NCBI RefSeq assembly: GCF_010104355.1
Contig: NZ_CP044972.1
Span: 1,736,001-1,800,000 of the forward strand
Direction: 5' to 3'
Origin: Hydrogenophaga sp. PBL-H3
Lineage (GTDB): Bacteria; Pseudomonadota; Gammaproteobacteria; Burkholderiales; Burkholderiaceae_C
DNA length: 64,000 nt
Numbering within the stretch: position 1 is the first letter of the stretch; each line of letters begins with the position of its first letter. Below, piece by piece: positions 27,402-35,703 of the stretch. The translations under genes were made by a program, and so were the position numbers. The notes under the pieces were generated by a model. That model saw nothing but the letters and a program-made list of their open reading frames with translations, was not told where the DNA came from and did not search any database.

Positions 27402-27409
27402 TGTATACA
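27402..27409 (+). promoter_or_regulatory. TGTATACA palindrome immediately ahead of vanA
   Basis: This 8-bp perfect palindrome sits 11 bases before the vanA ATG and overlaps a possible -10 box (TATACA, 27404-27409). TGTATACA-like cores are common operators for FCD-type GntR regulators, the class to which VanR belongs. A repressor bound here would cover the start of transcription. The site is short, so chance occurrence is possible. Confidence 0.4.
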
Positions 27410-27419
27410 TTGCGTATCC

Positions 27420-28508
27420 ATGAACACCGACAAAGCCCATTTCCCGCTGAACGCTTGGTACGCCGCCGCGTACGACGTCGAGGTCGGCCGCAGCCTGCTG
27501 GCCCGCACCATCTGCAACCAGAAACTGGTGCTCTACCGCCAGACCACGGGCGTGGCCGCAGCGCTCGAAGACGCGTGCTGGCACCGCCTGCTGCCCTTGT
27601 CCATGGGCCGGCTGGAAGGCGACGAGGTGGTGTGTGGCTACCACGGCCTGGTCTACAACGCCGAGGGCCGCTGCACCCACATGCCCAGCCAGGAAACCCT
27701 CAACCCCTCGGCCTGCGTGCGCTCCTACCCGGTGGTGGAGAAGCACCGCTTCGTGTGGGTGTGGCCGGGCGACCCGGCCCTGGCCGACCCGGCGCTGGTG
27801 CCCGACCTGCACTGGAACGACGACCCCGCGTGGGCCGGCGACGGCAAGATGATCCGCGTGCAGTGCGACTACCGACTGGTGGTGGACAACCTGATGGACC
27901 TGACGCACGAGACCTTCGTGCACGGCAGCAGCATCGGCAACCGCGCGGTGGCCGAAGCCCCGTTCGTGGCCACGCACGGAGAGCGTTTCGCCACCGTGAC
28001 GCGCTGGATGGAAAACATCGAGGCGCCGCCGTTCTGGGCAGGGCAGATCCAGGATGCGCGCGGCTACACAGGCCCGGTGGACCGCTGGCAGATCGTGCGC
28101 TTCGAGGCGCCGTGCACCGTGGCCATTGACGTGGGCGTGGCGCCCGCCGGCAGCGGTGCATTGCCGCAAGACGGCGGCGACCGCAGCCAGGGTGTGAACG
28201 GCTACGTGCTCAACACCATCACGCCCGAAACCGACGGCACCTGCCTGTATTTCTGGGCCTTTGCGCGCAACTACTCGCTGGGCGAGCAGCGCCTCACGCA
28301 CCAGCTGCGCGAGGGGGTGGCCACCATCTTCCGCGAGGACGAACTGGTGCTCGAAGCCCAGCAAAAAGCGATCGACGAGCACCCGGACCACAAGTTCTAC
28401 AACCTCAACATCGACGCGGGGGCGATGTGGGCCCGGCGTCTGATCGACCGCATGGTGGATGCGGAGCGGGGTGGTGCAACGGTCATTCCGATTCGTCGGG
28501 TGGGTTGA
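27420..28508 (+). CDS. vanA: Vanillate O-demethylase oxygenase subunit (Rieske)
   Basis: A 362-residue Rieske non-haem iron oxygenase that converts vanillate to protocatechuate with release of formaldehyde. The Rieske cluster ligands are C53-W-H55 and C72-G-Y-H75. The mononuclear iron site is [13 protein letters not shown], with H163 and H168. The N-terminal [15 protein letters not shown] is characteristic of VanA. No Shine-Dalgarno sequence precedes the ATG at 27420, so the mRNA may be leaderless or the gene weakly translated. Its partner reductase VanB is separated from it by the regulator gene and a repeat block. Confidence 0.93.
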   Translation: MNTDKAHFPLNAWYAAAYDVEVGRSLLARTICNQKLVLYRQTTGVAAALEDACWHRLLPLSMGRLEGDEVVCGYHGLVYNAEGRCTHMPSQETLNPSACVRSYPVVEKHRFVWVWPGDPALADPALVPDLHWNDDPAWAGDGKMIRVQCDYRLVVDNLMDLTHETFVHGSSIGNRAVAEAPFVATHGERFATVTRWMENIEAPPFWAGQIQDARGYTGPVDRWQIVRFEAPCTVAIDVGVAPAGSGALPQDGGDRSQGVNGYVLNTITPETDGTCLYFWAFARNYSLGEQRLTHQLREGVATIFREDELVLEAQQKAIDEHPDHKFYNLNIDAGAMWARRLIDRMVDAERGGATVIPIRRVG

Positions 28509-28550
28509 TGAAGCGTTATGGCCTGCGTTTGAGCGCCGAGGGCTTGGGGC

Positions 28551-28762
28551 GCGCCGCTGGGGGCTTCAATGTGCTGCCCCTTCGGGGTTCGCTGCGGTGC
28601 TCGCGGCCCGAGGCGGGTTCGCAAACTCGCTTCGCTCAAACATGCGAACCCGCCTCGCGCCGCTGGGGGCTTCAATGTGCTGCCCCTTCGGGGTTCGCTG
28701 CGGTGCTCGCGGCCCGAGGCGGGTTCGCAAACTCGCTTCGCTCAAACATGCGAACCCGGCCG
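28551..28762. repeat. Tandem pair of 106-bp repeats with internal hairpins between vanA and vanR
   Basis: Two nearly identical copies, 28551-28656 and 28657-28762, differ mainly in the last few bases. Each holds an inverted repeat: GAGGCGGGTTCGCA (28610-28623) with TGCGAACCCGCCTC (28643-28656), and the equivalent at 28716-28729 with 28749-28758. The left part (GCCGCTGGGGGCTTC, CCCCTTCGGGG) adds a smaller stem. This accounts for most of the 404-base gap 28509-28912, which otherwise shows no gene. ORFs crossing it are spurious. Confidence 0.85.
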
Positions 28763-28912
28763 CGCCAGCGCGGCAACCCCGAGCCACTGCGCTCCTCGCC
28801 AGCGCATAGGCGCCCCCAGCGGCGCGCCCCAAGCCCTCGTCAATCGGCGTGCTGGCGTGCCGCACACCCACCCCTGACACCCGCCAACCCGCAGCGAACG
28901 CAACCGCACCCC

Positions 28913-29674
28913 ATGACCAACACCATCACCACCGAAGCTCCCCTGGAAAGCGCCCAAGTCCGTGCGCTGCTGCAGTTGCGCGAACTCATCCTCTCCGGCG
29001 AACTGCCGGGTGGCTCGCGCATTGCCGAACTCGCCATCGTGGAGCGGCTGGGTGTTTCGCGCACACCGATTCGCGCTGCGCTCATGCGACTGGAGCAAGA
29101 AGGCTTGCTGCAGGCGCTGCCCAACGGCGGGTATGTGGTGCAGACGTTCTCGGAGCGCGACATTGCCGACGCCATTGAACTGCGCGGCACCCTGGAAGGG
29201 CTGCTCGCCCGGCTGGCCGCCGAGCGCGGCGCGCCCGGTGTGGTGCTGGCGGAGGCCAAACAATGCCTGGACCGCATCGACACCGTGCTGGCCGCCTCCT
29301 CGTTGAATGACGAGGGCTTTGCCAACTACGTGGCGCTCAACAGCCACTTCCACACCCTCGTGTACGAGCTGGCCGACAGCCTCACCATCGCCCGCCAGCT
29401 CGAGCGCGTGGCCAGCCTGCCGTTTGCCTCGCCCTCGGGCTTTGTGGTGATGCAGGCGCATTCGCCGCAGGCGCGCGACATGCTCGTGGTGGCGCAGGAC
29501 CAGCACCGCCAGGTGCTGGACGCCATCGAACGCCGCGAGGGCGCGCGCGCCGAAGCCATCATGCGCGAGCACTCCCGCCTGGCCCAGCGCAACCTGCGCG
29601 AGGTGCTGGCCGGCCATGCCCTGGGCCACATGCCCGTCTCCATGCCTGCGATCAAACTCATTCGACGACGCTGA
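28913..29674 (+). CDS. vanR: GntR-family (FCD) regulator, probable VanR
   Basis: A 253-residue regulator. The N-terminal winged HTH (LRELILSGELPGGSRIAELAIVERLGVSRTPIRAALMRLEQEG) is followed by an all-helical FCD ligand domain from about residue 85, with the NSHFHTLVYE and HRQVLDAIE histidine motifs that often bind a metal. GntR-type VanR proteins repress vanAB and respond to vanillate. The gene lies between vanA and vanB in the same direction. The ATG at 28913 is chosen because upstream in-frame sequence is only the repeat block. Confidence 0.87.
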   Translation: MTNTITTEAPLESAQVRALLQLRELILSGELPGGSRIAELAIVERLGVSRTPIRAALMRLEQEGLLQALPNGGYVVQTFSERDIADAIELRGTLEGLLARLAAERGAPGVVLAEAKQCLDRIDTVLAASSLNDEGFANYVALNSHFHTLVYELADSLTIARQLERVASLPFASPSGFVVMQAHSPQARDMLVVAQDQHRQVLDAIERREGARAEAIMREHSRLAQRNLREVLAGHALGHMPVSMPAIKLIRRR

Positions 29675-29683
29675 ACGACCACC

Positions 29684-30670
29684 ATGAAAAGCAACCCCAA
29701 CTGGCAGACCGCGCGCATCGCGGCCTTGCGCGACGTGACGCCCACGGTGCGCGAATTCATCATCACCCCGGCTGAAGGAGCGGCCGAGCGCTGGGCGCCT
29801 GGTGCCCATCTGATGGTGCAGGTGAATGTGGCGGGCCGGCCGCAGACGCGTTCGTATTCGCTGGTCGGCCTGCCCGAGGATGCAGCGGGCTACCGCATTG
29901 CCGTGAAATGCCTGCTGGACGGCCACGGTGGCTCGCGCGCCATGTGGCAGCTGGCGGTGGGCGACAGCATCGAGGTGAGTGCACCGCAGAACCACTTTTC
30001 CCTGGCTTTTCTCGCCCCGGCCACGCTGCTGGTGGCGGGCGGCATCGGTATCACGCCCATGGTTTCCCTGGCGCAGGCGCTGGTCAAACGCGGGAAGCCG
30101 GTCAAGCTGCTGTATGCCGCCCGCTCCACCGCCGAACTGGCGTTCGCGGAGCCGCTGCGCGCCCTGCTGGGAGACGCACTGGTCACCTGTGCTTCTGATC
30201 TGGGCGAGGCGCTCGACCTGGGTCGGGCGATCGACGAGTTGCCGGCGGGCGCCCAGGTGTATGTGTGCGGCCCCGCGGGCCTGCTGGGCGCCGTGCGCCA
30301 GCGCTGGCTCGACGCCGGTCGGCCCGAACCCAGCCTGCGCTTCGAGACCTTTGGCAGCGGTGGCCAGTTGCCCCCGGCCGGCTTTGACGTGGCTTTGCCG
30401 CGCCACCGGACCGAGCTGCATGTGGCGCCCGACCAGTCGCTCATCGAGGTGCTGGAGGCCGCCGGCATCGAGGTGATGAACGACTGCCGCCGGGGTGAAT
30501 GCGGTCTGTGCGCGCTGGATGTGCTGGCGCTGGACGGCGAGATCGATCACCGCGACGTGTTCCTCAGCACCCACGAGAAACAGGAGAACAAGCGCATCTG
30601 CGCCTGCGTGTCGCGCGTGGTGGGGCGCATCACCCTGGACACGGCCTGGCGAGAGGAGGTCGTTTCATAA
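29684..30670 (+). CDS. vanB: Vanillate O-demethylase reductase subunit
   Basis: A 328-residue iron-sulfur flavoprotein that passes electrons from NAD(P)H to VanA. The N-terminal flavin domain carries RSYSLVG (FMN/FAD binding), then VAGGIGITPMVSLA and VYVCGPAGLL (NAD domain). The C-terminal plant-type [2Fe-2S] domain has CRRGECGLC plus the distal CAC cysteine. It starts 9 bases after vanR, so vanR and vanB are co-transcribed. It should work with VanA although the two genes are about 1.2 kb apart. Confidence 0.93.
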   Translation: MKSNPNWQTARIAALRDVTPTVREFIITPAEGAAERWAPGAHLMVQVNVAGRPQTRSYSLVGLPEDAAGYRIAVKCLLDGHGGSRAMWQLAVGDSIEVSAPQNHFSLAFLAPATLLVAGGIGITPMVSLAQALVKRGKPVKLLYAARSTAELAFAEPLRALLGDALVTCASDLGEALDLGRAIDELPAGAQVYVCGPAGLLGAVRQRWLDAGRPEPSLRFETFGSGGQLPPAGFDVALPRHRTELHVAPDQSLIEVLEAAGIEVMNDCRRGECGLCALDVLALDGEIDHRDVFLSTHEKQENKRICACVSRVVGRITLDTAWREEVVS

Positions 30671-30823
30671 GATAACGGCATAACTGAAAGTGAGTTCGCA
30701 CACTGGCGTTAACACCCTGGCCCATGCACAGTCCGGGTGTTCGAATAAAGAGGCGATCCGGGGCAGGGCCATCTTGATCCTGTCACCCGGGCGCAATACC
30801 CCCCCAAAAGCTGGAGACAAACC

Positions 30824-31861
30824 ATGACCTTCCTCAAACGCCGCACCACGCTGCTGGCCCTGGGCGCCATCACCGCCGCCACCCTGGCGGGCTCGGCCCT
30901 GGCCCAGACCGTCACCCTGCGCCTGCACCAGATGCTGCCGCAGCAAGCCACGATTCCCGCCAAGGCGCTGATCCCGTGGGCGCAGAAGGTCGAGGCCGAA
31001 TCCGGCGGCAAGATCAAGGTCCAGCTGTTCCACGCCATGCAGCTCGGCGGCGCGCCTCCGCAGCTGTTTGACCAGGCCCGCGACGGCGTGGTCGACCTGA
31101 CCTGGACGGTGCTGGGCTACACCCCGGGCCGCTTCAACAAGACCGAGGTGTTCGAGCTCCCCTTCATGAGCGGTTCGGCCGAGCAATCGTCGCGCGCGCT
31201 GCAGGAGTACGTCGAGAAGTTCGCGGCTGATGAATTCAAGGATGTGAAGCTGATTGCCGTGCACACCCACGGCCCGGGACTGTTTCACACCAAGACGCCC
31301 GTGATCGGCCTGGAGAGCCTGCGCGGCATGAAGGTGCGCGGCGGCTCGCGCATCATCAGCAACATGCTCACCAAGCTGGGCGCCACCCCCGTGGGCATGC
31401 CCGTGCCCGCCGTGACCGACGCGCTCTCCAAGGGCACCATCGACGGCACCACCATTCCGTGGGAAGTCACGCCTTCGCTGAAGGTGACCGAACTGGTGAA
31501 GAACCACACCACCTTTGCCGGCAAGGAAGGCCTGTACACGCAGACCTTTGCGTTCTCCATGAACAAGGCGGCCTACGACAAGCTGCCGCCCGACCTCAAG
31601 GCGGTGATCGACAAGAACTCGGGCATCGAGACGGCGGCTTTCTTCGGGCGCGCCATGGACGAAGGCGACAAGGCAGGCCGCGCCATCGCCGAGAAGGCCG
31701 GCAACAACATCGTGGCGCTCGACATCGCCGAGACCCAACGCTGGAGGCGCACCGCCGCCACGGTGGAGACCGACTGGATCAACGAGATGAAGGGCAAGAA
31801 CATCGACGGCGCCAAGCTGGTGTCGGAGGCGCGCGCCCTGATCGCAAAGAACCAGAAGTAA
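30824..31861 (+). CDS. TRAP transporter substrate-binding protein (DctP family)
   Basis: A 345-residue periplasmic binding protein. A signal peptide (MTFLKRRTTLLALGAITAATLAGSALA) precedes the DctP fold with GAPPQLFDQARDGVVDLTW, ELPFMSG and MKVRGGSRI. A GGAG ribosome-binding site lies 8 bases before the ATG. The permease genes dctQ and dctM follow after an intrinsic terminator. It is a near duplicate of the orphan protein at 25054. The location beside vanAB and the lig genes suggests an aromatic or organic acid ligand. Confidence 0.92.
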   Translation: MTFLKRRTTLLALGAITAATLAGSALAQTVTLRLHQMLPQQATIPAKALIPWAQKVEAESGGKIKVQLFHAMQLGGAPPQLFDQARDGVVDLTWTVLGYTPGRFNKTEVFELPFMSGSAEQSSRALQEYVEKFAADEFKDVKLIAVHTHGPGLFHTKTPVIGLESLRGMKVRGGSRIISNMLTKLGATPVGMPVPAVTDALSKGTIDGTTIPWEVTPSLKVTELVKNHTTFAGKEGLYTQTFAFSMNKAAYDKLPPDLKAVIDKNSGIETAAFFGRAMDEGDKAGRAIAEKAGNNIVALDIAETQRWRRTAATVETDWINEMKGKNIDGAKLVSEARALIAKNQK

Positions 31862-31932
31862 GGGGCAGCGATAATTCCGGCCGGCCCCGGGGGTATCGTG
31901 TCCGGGGCCTGCACGACCGGCTCCCCATCGCC

Positions 31933-31964
31933 GAAACCGGCGGCTGGCAGCCGGTTTCTTTTTT
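31933..31964 (+). terminator. Intrinsic terminator between dctP and dctQ
   Basis: GAAACCGGC (31933-31941) pairs with GCCGGTTTC (31950-31958), and six further T residues follow (31959-31964). The dctQ ribosome-binding site begins only a few bases later. Partial read-through would give much more binding protein than permease. Confidence 0.85.
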
Positions 31965-31979
31965 GTTGAAGGTGAAAAA

Positions 31980-32456
31980 TTGAAGTTACTGTCCTTGCTG
32001 GCCCGTGCCAGCGCGATCCTGGCCGGCGTGCTGCTCACGCTGATCACCCTGATCACCTGCGTGAGCCTGATCGGGCGCAACACCATCGGCGTCACGCTGG
32101 TCGGTGACTACGAACTCACGGCAGTGACGGCGGGTGCAGCCGTTGCCATGTTCCTGCCCTGGTGCCAGCTCAAGCGCGAGAACATCATTGTCGATTTCTT
32201 CACCACCAAGCTGTCTGATGGGGCGAACGCCCAGCTCGACCGCTTTGGCAGTTTTCTGCTGGGCGGCGCCATGCTGCTGCTGGCCTGGCGCACCGGGGTG
32301 GGCGGCATGAGTGCCTACAGCGCACAAACCACCACCATGATGCTGGCCTTCCCTGAGTGGATCGTCTACGCCCTCATGGTGCCGCCCCTGATCCTCACCG
32401 GCGTGATTGCCTGGACGCAGACCATCTTTGGCAATTTTTCGGAGCAGGGCGCATGA
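31980..32456 (+). CDS. TRAP transporter small permease (DctQ family)
   Basis: A 158-residue protein with four hydrophobic segments and the cytoplasmic loop LKRENIIVDFFTTKLSD. This loop is characteristic of DctQ, the small membrane subunit that pairs with DctM. It starts at TTG (31980), preceded by GAAGGTGA. It overlaps the dctM start by 4 bases (ATGA). Expression depends on read-through of the terminator after dctP or on an unseen promoter. Confidence 0.88.
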   Translation: MKLLSLLARASAILAGVLLTLITLITCVSLIGRNTIGVTLVGDYELTAVTAGAAVAMFLPWCQLKRENIIVDFFTTKLSDGANAQLDRFGSFLLGGAMLLLAWRTGVGGMSAYSAQTTTMMLAFPEWIVYALMVPPLILTGVIAWTQTIFGNFSEQGA

Positions 32457-33769
32457 GTTCTTTGTCACTGGCGGGGATGATCTTCGCCACCATGCTGGTG
32501 TTGATGGCCATTCGCGTGCCGATCGCGATCGCCATGTTTTCGGCCGGCTGTTTCGGCTACATCTTTCAGGTGGGTTGGCCACCGTTCTTCAACAACCTCA
32601 ACGGTGCGGCTTTCGCACGCTTCGCCAGCTACGACCTGTCGGTGATCCCGTTGTTCATCCTGATGGGCAACTTCGCCACACAAGGCGGCATCTCCAAGGC
32701 CCTGTTCCAGTTTGCCAGCGTGGTCACCTCCCGCTTCAAGGGCGGGCTGGCCATGGCGGCGGTGCTGGCCAGTGCTGGGTTCGGTGCCATCTGCGGTTCG
32801 TCGGTGGCCACGGCCGCCACCATCACCTCGGTGGCGCTGCCCGAGATGAAGCGCCACGGTTACTCCGGGCGCCTGTCCACCGGCACGCTAGCCGCGGGCG
32901 GCACGCTGGGCATCCTGATCCCGCCCTCGGTGCCGCTGGTGATCTACGCCATCCTGACCGAGCAGAACATCGCCAAGCTGTTTGCTGCAGCCATGGTGCC
33001 GGGCATCATCGCGATGGTGGGTTACATGATCGCGATTGCGGTCTATGTGCGGCTGGTGCCGGGCCATGCTCCCGAGCACGAAGAGCAGGCCAAGCTCACG
33101 ATGGAAGCCTTCATCGGCGTGGCGCCAATCGCCATCGTGTTCCTGATCGTCTTCGGTGGCATCTACGGTGGCCTGTTCACGCCCACCGAGGGCGCGGGCG
33201 TGGGCGCGGCGGCGACCTTCGTGGCCGCAATGCTCAAGCGCGAACTCACGCTGGCCAAGATCCGTCAGTGCTTCTACTCCACCGCTGCTGCCAGCGCCAT
33301 GATCTTTCTGATCTTCATCGGTGCGGACATGATGAACACCTCGCTGGCGCTGACCCAGGTGCCGGCTCAGCTGGCCGAGGTGGTGCAGGGCCTCAACGTC
33401 TCGCCTGTGATGGTGGTTGCCGGGATCATGCTGTTCTACGTGGTGCTCGGCGCCGTGATGGACGAGCTCTCCATGATCCTGCTGACCATTCCGATCTTCT
33501 TCCCCGTGGTCATCGGGCTGGACTTCGGGATGTCGCAGGAATCGGTGGCGATCTGGTTCGGCATCATGGTGCTGATGACGGTGGGCTTCGGCCTGCTGGC
33601 TCCGCCCGTGGGTCTGAACGTCTATGTGGTGAACGGCATGGCCAAGGATGTGCCGATCAGCGAGAGCTACAAGGGCGTGATGCCCTTCCTGATCAGCGAC
33701 GTGTTCCGCACCTTGCTGTTGTTGAGTTTCCCGGGCATCTCCCTCTGGCTGGTTCAATTCGTAGGATGA
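32453..33769 (+). CDS. TRAP transporter large permease (DctM family)
   Basis: A 438-residue integral membrane subunit with about 12 hydrophobic segments. It carries the DctM motifs GAICGSSVATAATITSVALPEMKRHGYS and GGTLGILIPPSVPLVIYAILTEQ (substrate/sodium path), and FGLLAPPVGLNVYVVNG near the C-terminus. It forms the sodium-driven importer with DctQ and the binding protein. The start at 32453 (MSSLSLAGMIF) overlaps the dctQ stop. A Bug-type binding-protein gene begins 7 bases after it. Confidence 0.93.
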   Translation: MSSLSLAGMIFATMLVLMAIRVPIAIAMFSAGCFGYIFQVGWPPFFNNLNGAAFARFASYDLSVIPLFILMGNFATQGGISKALFQFASVVTSRFKGGLAMAAVLASAGFGAICGSSVATAATITSVALPEMKRHGYSGRLSTGTLAAGGTLGILIPPSVPLVIYAILTEQNIAKLFAAAMVPGIIAMVGYMIAIAVYVRLVPGHAPEHEEQAKLTMEAFIGVAPIAIVFLIVFGGIYGGLFTPTEGAGVGAAATFVAAMLKRELTLAKIRQCFYSTAAASAMIFLIFIGADMMNTSLALTQVPAQLAEVVQGLNVSPVMVVAGIMLFYVVLGAVMDELSMILLTIPIFFPVVIGLDFGMSQESVAIWFGIMVLMTVGFGLLAPPVGLNVYVVNGMAKDVPISESYKGVMPFLISDVFRTLLLLSFPGISLWLVQFVG

Positions 33770-33776
33770 CACGCAC

Positions 33777-34772
33777 ATGAAAACAAGCCTGAAACACCTC
33801 ACGCGCCGCACCGTTCTGGGTGCCGGTATCGCCGCTGCTGCCTTCGGCATGGCCGCACCGGCCCAGGCCCAGGCGGCCTTTCCGTCGAAGAACCTTCGCA
33901 TCGTCGTGCCGTTCGCCGCTGGTGGCGTGGGCGACCTGACCGCGCGCATCGTGGCCTCCAAGCTTGCCGATCTGCTCAAGCAGCCGGTGGTGATCGAAAA
34001 CCGCCCTGGTGCCGGCGGTGTGGTCGCGGCCGAAACCGTGGCGCGCTCGGAGCCCGATGGCCACACCCTGTTCCTGATGTCCAACGGCACCGCAGTCACC
34101 GCCGGCCTGTTCAAGAGCCTGCCGTTCGACACCGTCAAGGACTTCACGCCCGTGTCCACGCTGGGCTACTTCGACATCGCCGTGATCGTGCCGGCGAACT
34201 CGCCACACAAGACCCTGAAAGAGCTGGTGGCCTTCGCAAAGGCCAACCCCGGCAAGCTCAACGTGGGCAGCATCAACATCGGCAGCACGCAGAACCTGGC
34301 CGCCGAACTGTTCAAGAGCACGGCCGATATCGAGGCCCAGGTCGTGCCGTTCAAAGGCACACCCGAGCTGATCGGTGCGATCCGTGGCCAGCAGGTCGAT
34401 GTGGCGGTCGAGATTCTCTCGCCCATGCTCACGCACATCCAGAGCGGAGCCCTGCGCGCCCTGGCCGTGACCGGCGAGAAGCGCTCCATCGTGCTGCCCG
34501 ATGTGCCCACCGCGCTGGAGTCGGGTGTGAAGGAGTTCGTGGCCTCGTCGTGGAACGCACTGGCCGTACCCTCGAAGACGCCGCGTCCTGTGGTGGATCG
34601 CCTGCAGCGCGAGATCGCCGCGGCGCTGGCCGACCCGGCTGTGCGCGAGAAATTGCGCGGGCTCAACATCGACGCGCGTGCGTCCACCCCCGAGCAGACC
34701 GCCGCGCTGCTGGCCTCCGACATCCGCCGCTGGGGCGCCGTGATCGAGCGCGCCGGCATTCCAAAACAGTGA
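33777..34772 (+). CDS. Bug-family (TctC) substrate-binding protein
   Basis: A 331-residue periplasmic protein with a twin-arginine-like N-terminus (KHLTRRTVLGAGIAAAAFGMAAPAQA). The Bug-fold signature follows: LRIVVPFAAGGVGDLTARIVASKL and VVIENRPGAGGVVAAETVARSEPDGHT. Bug proteins bind carboxylates and are very numerous in Burkholderiales; most lack dedicated TctAB permeases, as here. It lies 7 bases after the TRAP permease gene and before a dehydrogenase gene, so it is probably co-transcribed with both. Confidence 0.92.
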   Translation: MKTSLKHLTRRTVLGAGIAAAAFGMAAPAQAQAAFPSKNLRIVVPFAAGGVGDLTARIVASKLADLLKQPVVIENRPGAGGVVAAETVARSEPDGHTLFLMSNGTAVTAGLFKSLPFDTVKDFTPVSTLGYFDIAVIVPANSPHKTLKELVAFAKANPGKLNVGSINIGSTQNLAAELFKSTADIEAQVVPFKGTPELIGAIRGQQVDVAVEILSPMLTHIQSGALRALAVTGEKRSIVLPDVPTALESGVKEFVASSWNALAVPSKTPRPVVDRLQREIAAALADPAVREKLRGLNIDARASTPEQTAALLASDIRRWGAVIERAGIPKQ

Positions 34773-34779
34773 GGCCTGG

Positions 34780-35688
34780 ATGGCGGTGCAGCGCGTCGGC
34801 ATCGTGGGCTACGGCGAGGTGGGCCGCATCTTCGCGGCCGGCCTGAAGGACGCCGGGGTCGAATGGGTCGGGGTGTGGGACTTGAAGCTCGCCGACCCCG
34901 ATCAGCGCAGCGAGTTGCAGGCCGTTGCAGCGGCACAGGGCGTGCAGACCTGCGCCAGCGCGGCCGAGTTGTGCGCCCAAGCCACGTTGGTGATCTCCGC
35001 CGTCACCGCATCCGGCACCCTGGCGGTGGCCCATGACGTCGCGGCCCACGTCCAGCCCGATGCCTTCTTTCTCGACCTGAACTCCGCCTCGCCCGGCACC
35101 AAGCAGCGGGCCGCCGGGCTGGTGGATGCGGCGGGTGGACGCTGTGTGGAAGCCGGTGTGATGACCTCGGTGCCTCCGCACGGGCTGCGTGTGCCGATGC
35201 TGCTGGGTGGGCTGCACGCAGCCGAGCTGGCCGACCAACTGCGGGCCTGGGGCATGGAGGTGCAGGTGGTGAGCGAGCGCATCGGCGTGGCCTCGGCCAC
35301 CAAGATGTGCCGCAGCGTGATGATCAAGGGCCTGGAGGCCCTGGTGCTGGAGAGCTATGCGACGGCGCGCCACCACGGCGTGGAAGACGCCATGATCGCC
35401 ACGCTGCAGGAAACGTTTCCCGGCATTGACTGGCAACAGCAAGGCAGCTACTTCTTCAGTCGTGTGGCAAAGCACGGCCAGCGCCGCGCCGAGGAAATGC
35501 GCGAGGCGGCGCACACCGTGCGCGAGGCCGGCTTCGAGCCCTTCATGGCCGAGGCCATCGCCGGCAAGCACGACTGGATGGCTGCCCAGGCGCGCGCCGG
35601 CCATTTCGACGGCCTGGCACCGAGCCCGCCGTGGCAGGAATGGGCCGACCGCCTGCTCGCCGCGCGCGGGCCGGGCAGCAAGACCTGA
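34780..35688 (+). CDS. NAD(P)-dependent oxidoreductase, 6-phosphogluconate dehydrogenase-like (DUF1932)
   Basis: A 302-residue protein. The N-terminal Rossmann fold is VGIVGYGEVGRIFAAGL with the acidic end of beta-2 in WDLKLAD. The C-terminal helical domain is of DUF1932 type, with MCRSVMIKGLEALVLESYATARHHGVED, where the conserved Lys of beta-hydroxyacid dehydrogenases is K184 or K192. The substrate is unknown. It sits in a run of transport genes leading to the protocatechuate operon and could act on a hydroxy-acid from that pathway. Confidence 0.8.
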   Translation: MAVQRVGIVGYGEVGRIFAAGLKDAGVEWVGVWDLKLADPDQRSELQAVAAAQGVQTCASAAELCAQATLVISAVTASGTLAVAHDVAAHVQPDAFFLDLNSASPGTKQRAAGLVDAAGGRCVEAGVMTSVPPHGLRVPMLLGGLHAAELADQLRAWGMEVQVVSERIGVASATKMCRSVMIKGLEALVLESYATARHHGVEDAMIATLQETFPGIDWQQQGSYFFSRVAKHGQRRAEEMREAAHTVREAGFEPFMAEAIAGKHDWMAAQARAGHFDGLAPSPPWQEWADRLLAARGPGSKT

Positions 35689-35703
35689 GCGCGGACCCGC
35701 AGC

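Noticed and set aside
28551-28762. CRISPR array
   Set aside because: Two 106-bp units are directly adjacent with no unique spacers, so this is a tandem duplication of a palindromic element.
28427-28912. N-terminal extension of the vanR reading frame through the repeat block
   Set aside because: The extra residues translate the tandem repeats and the end of vanA; the GntR fold begins after the ATG at 28913.
30690-30750. Terminator after vanB
   Set aside because: AACACCC and GGGTGTT form a 7-bp inverted repeat, but the loop is long (about 17 bases) and no T run follows.
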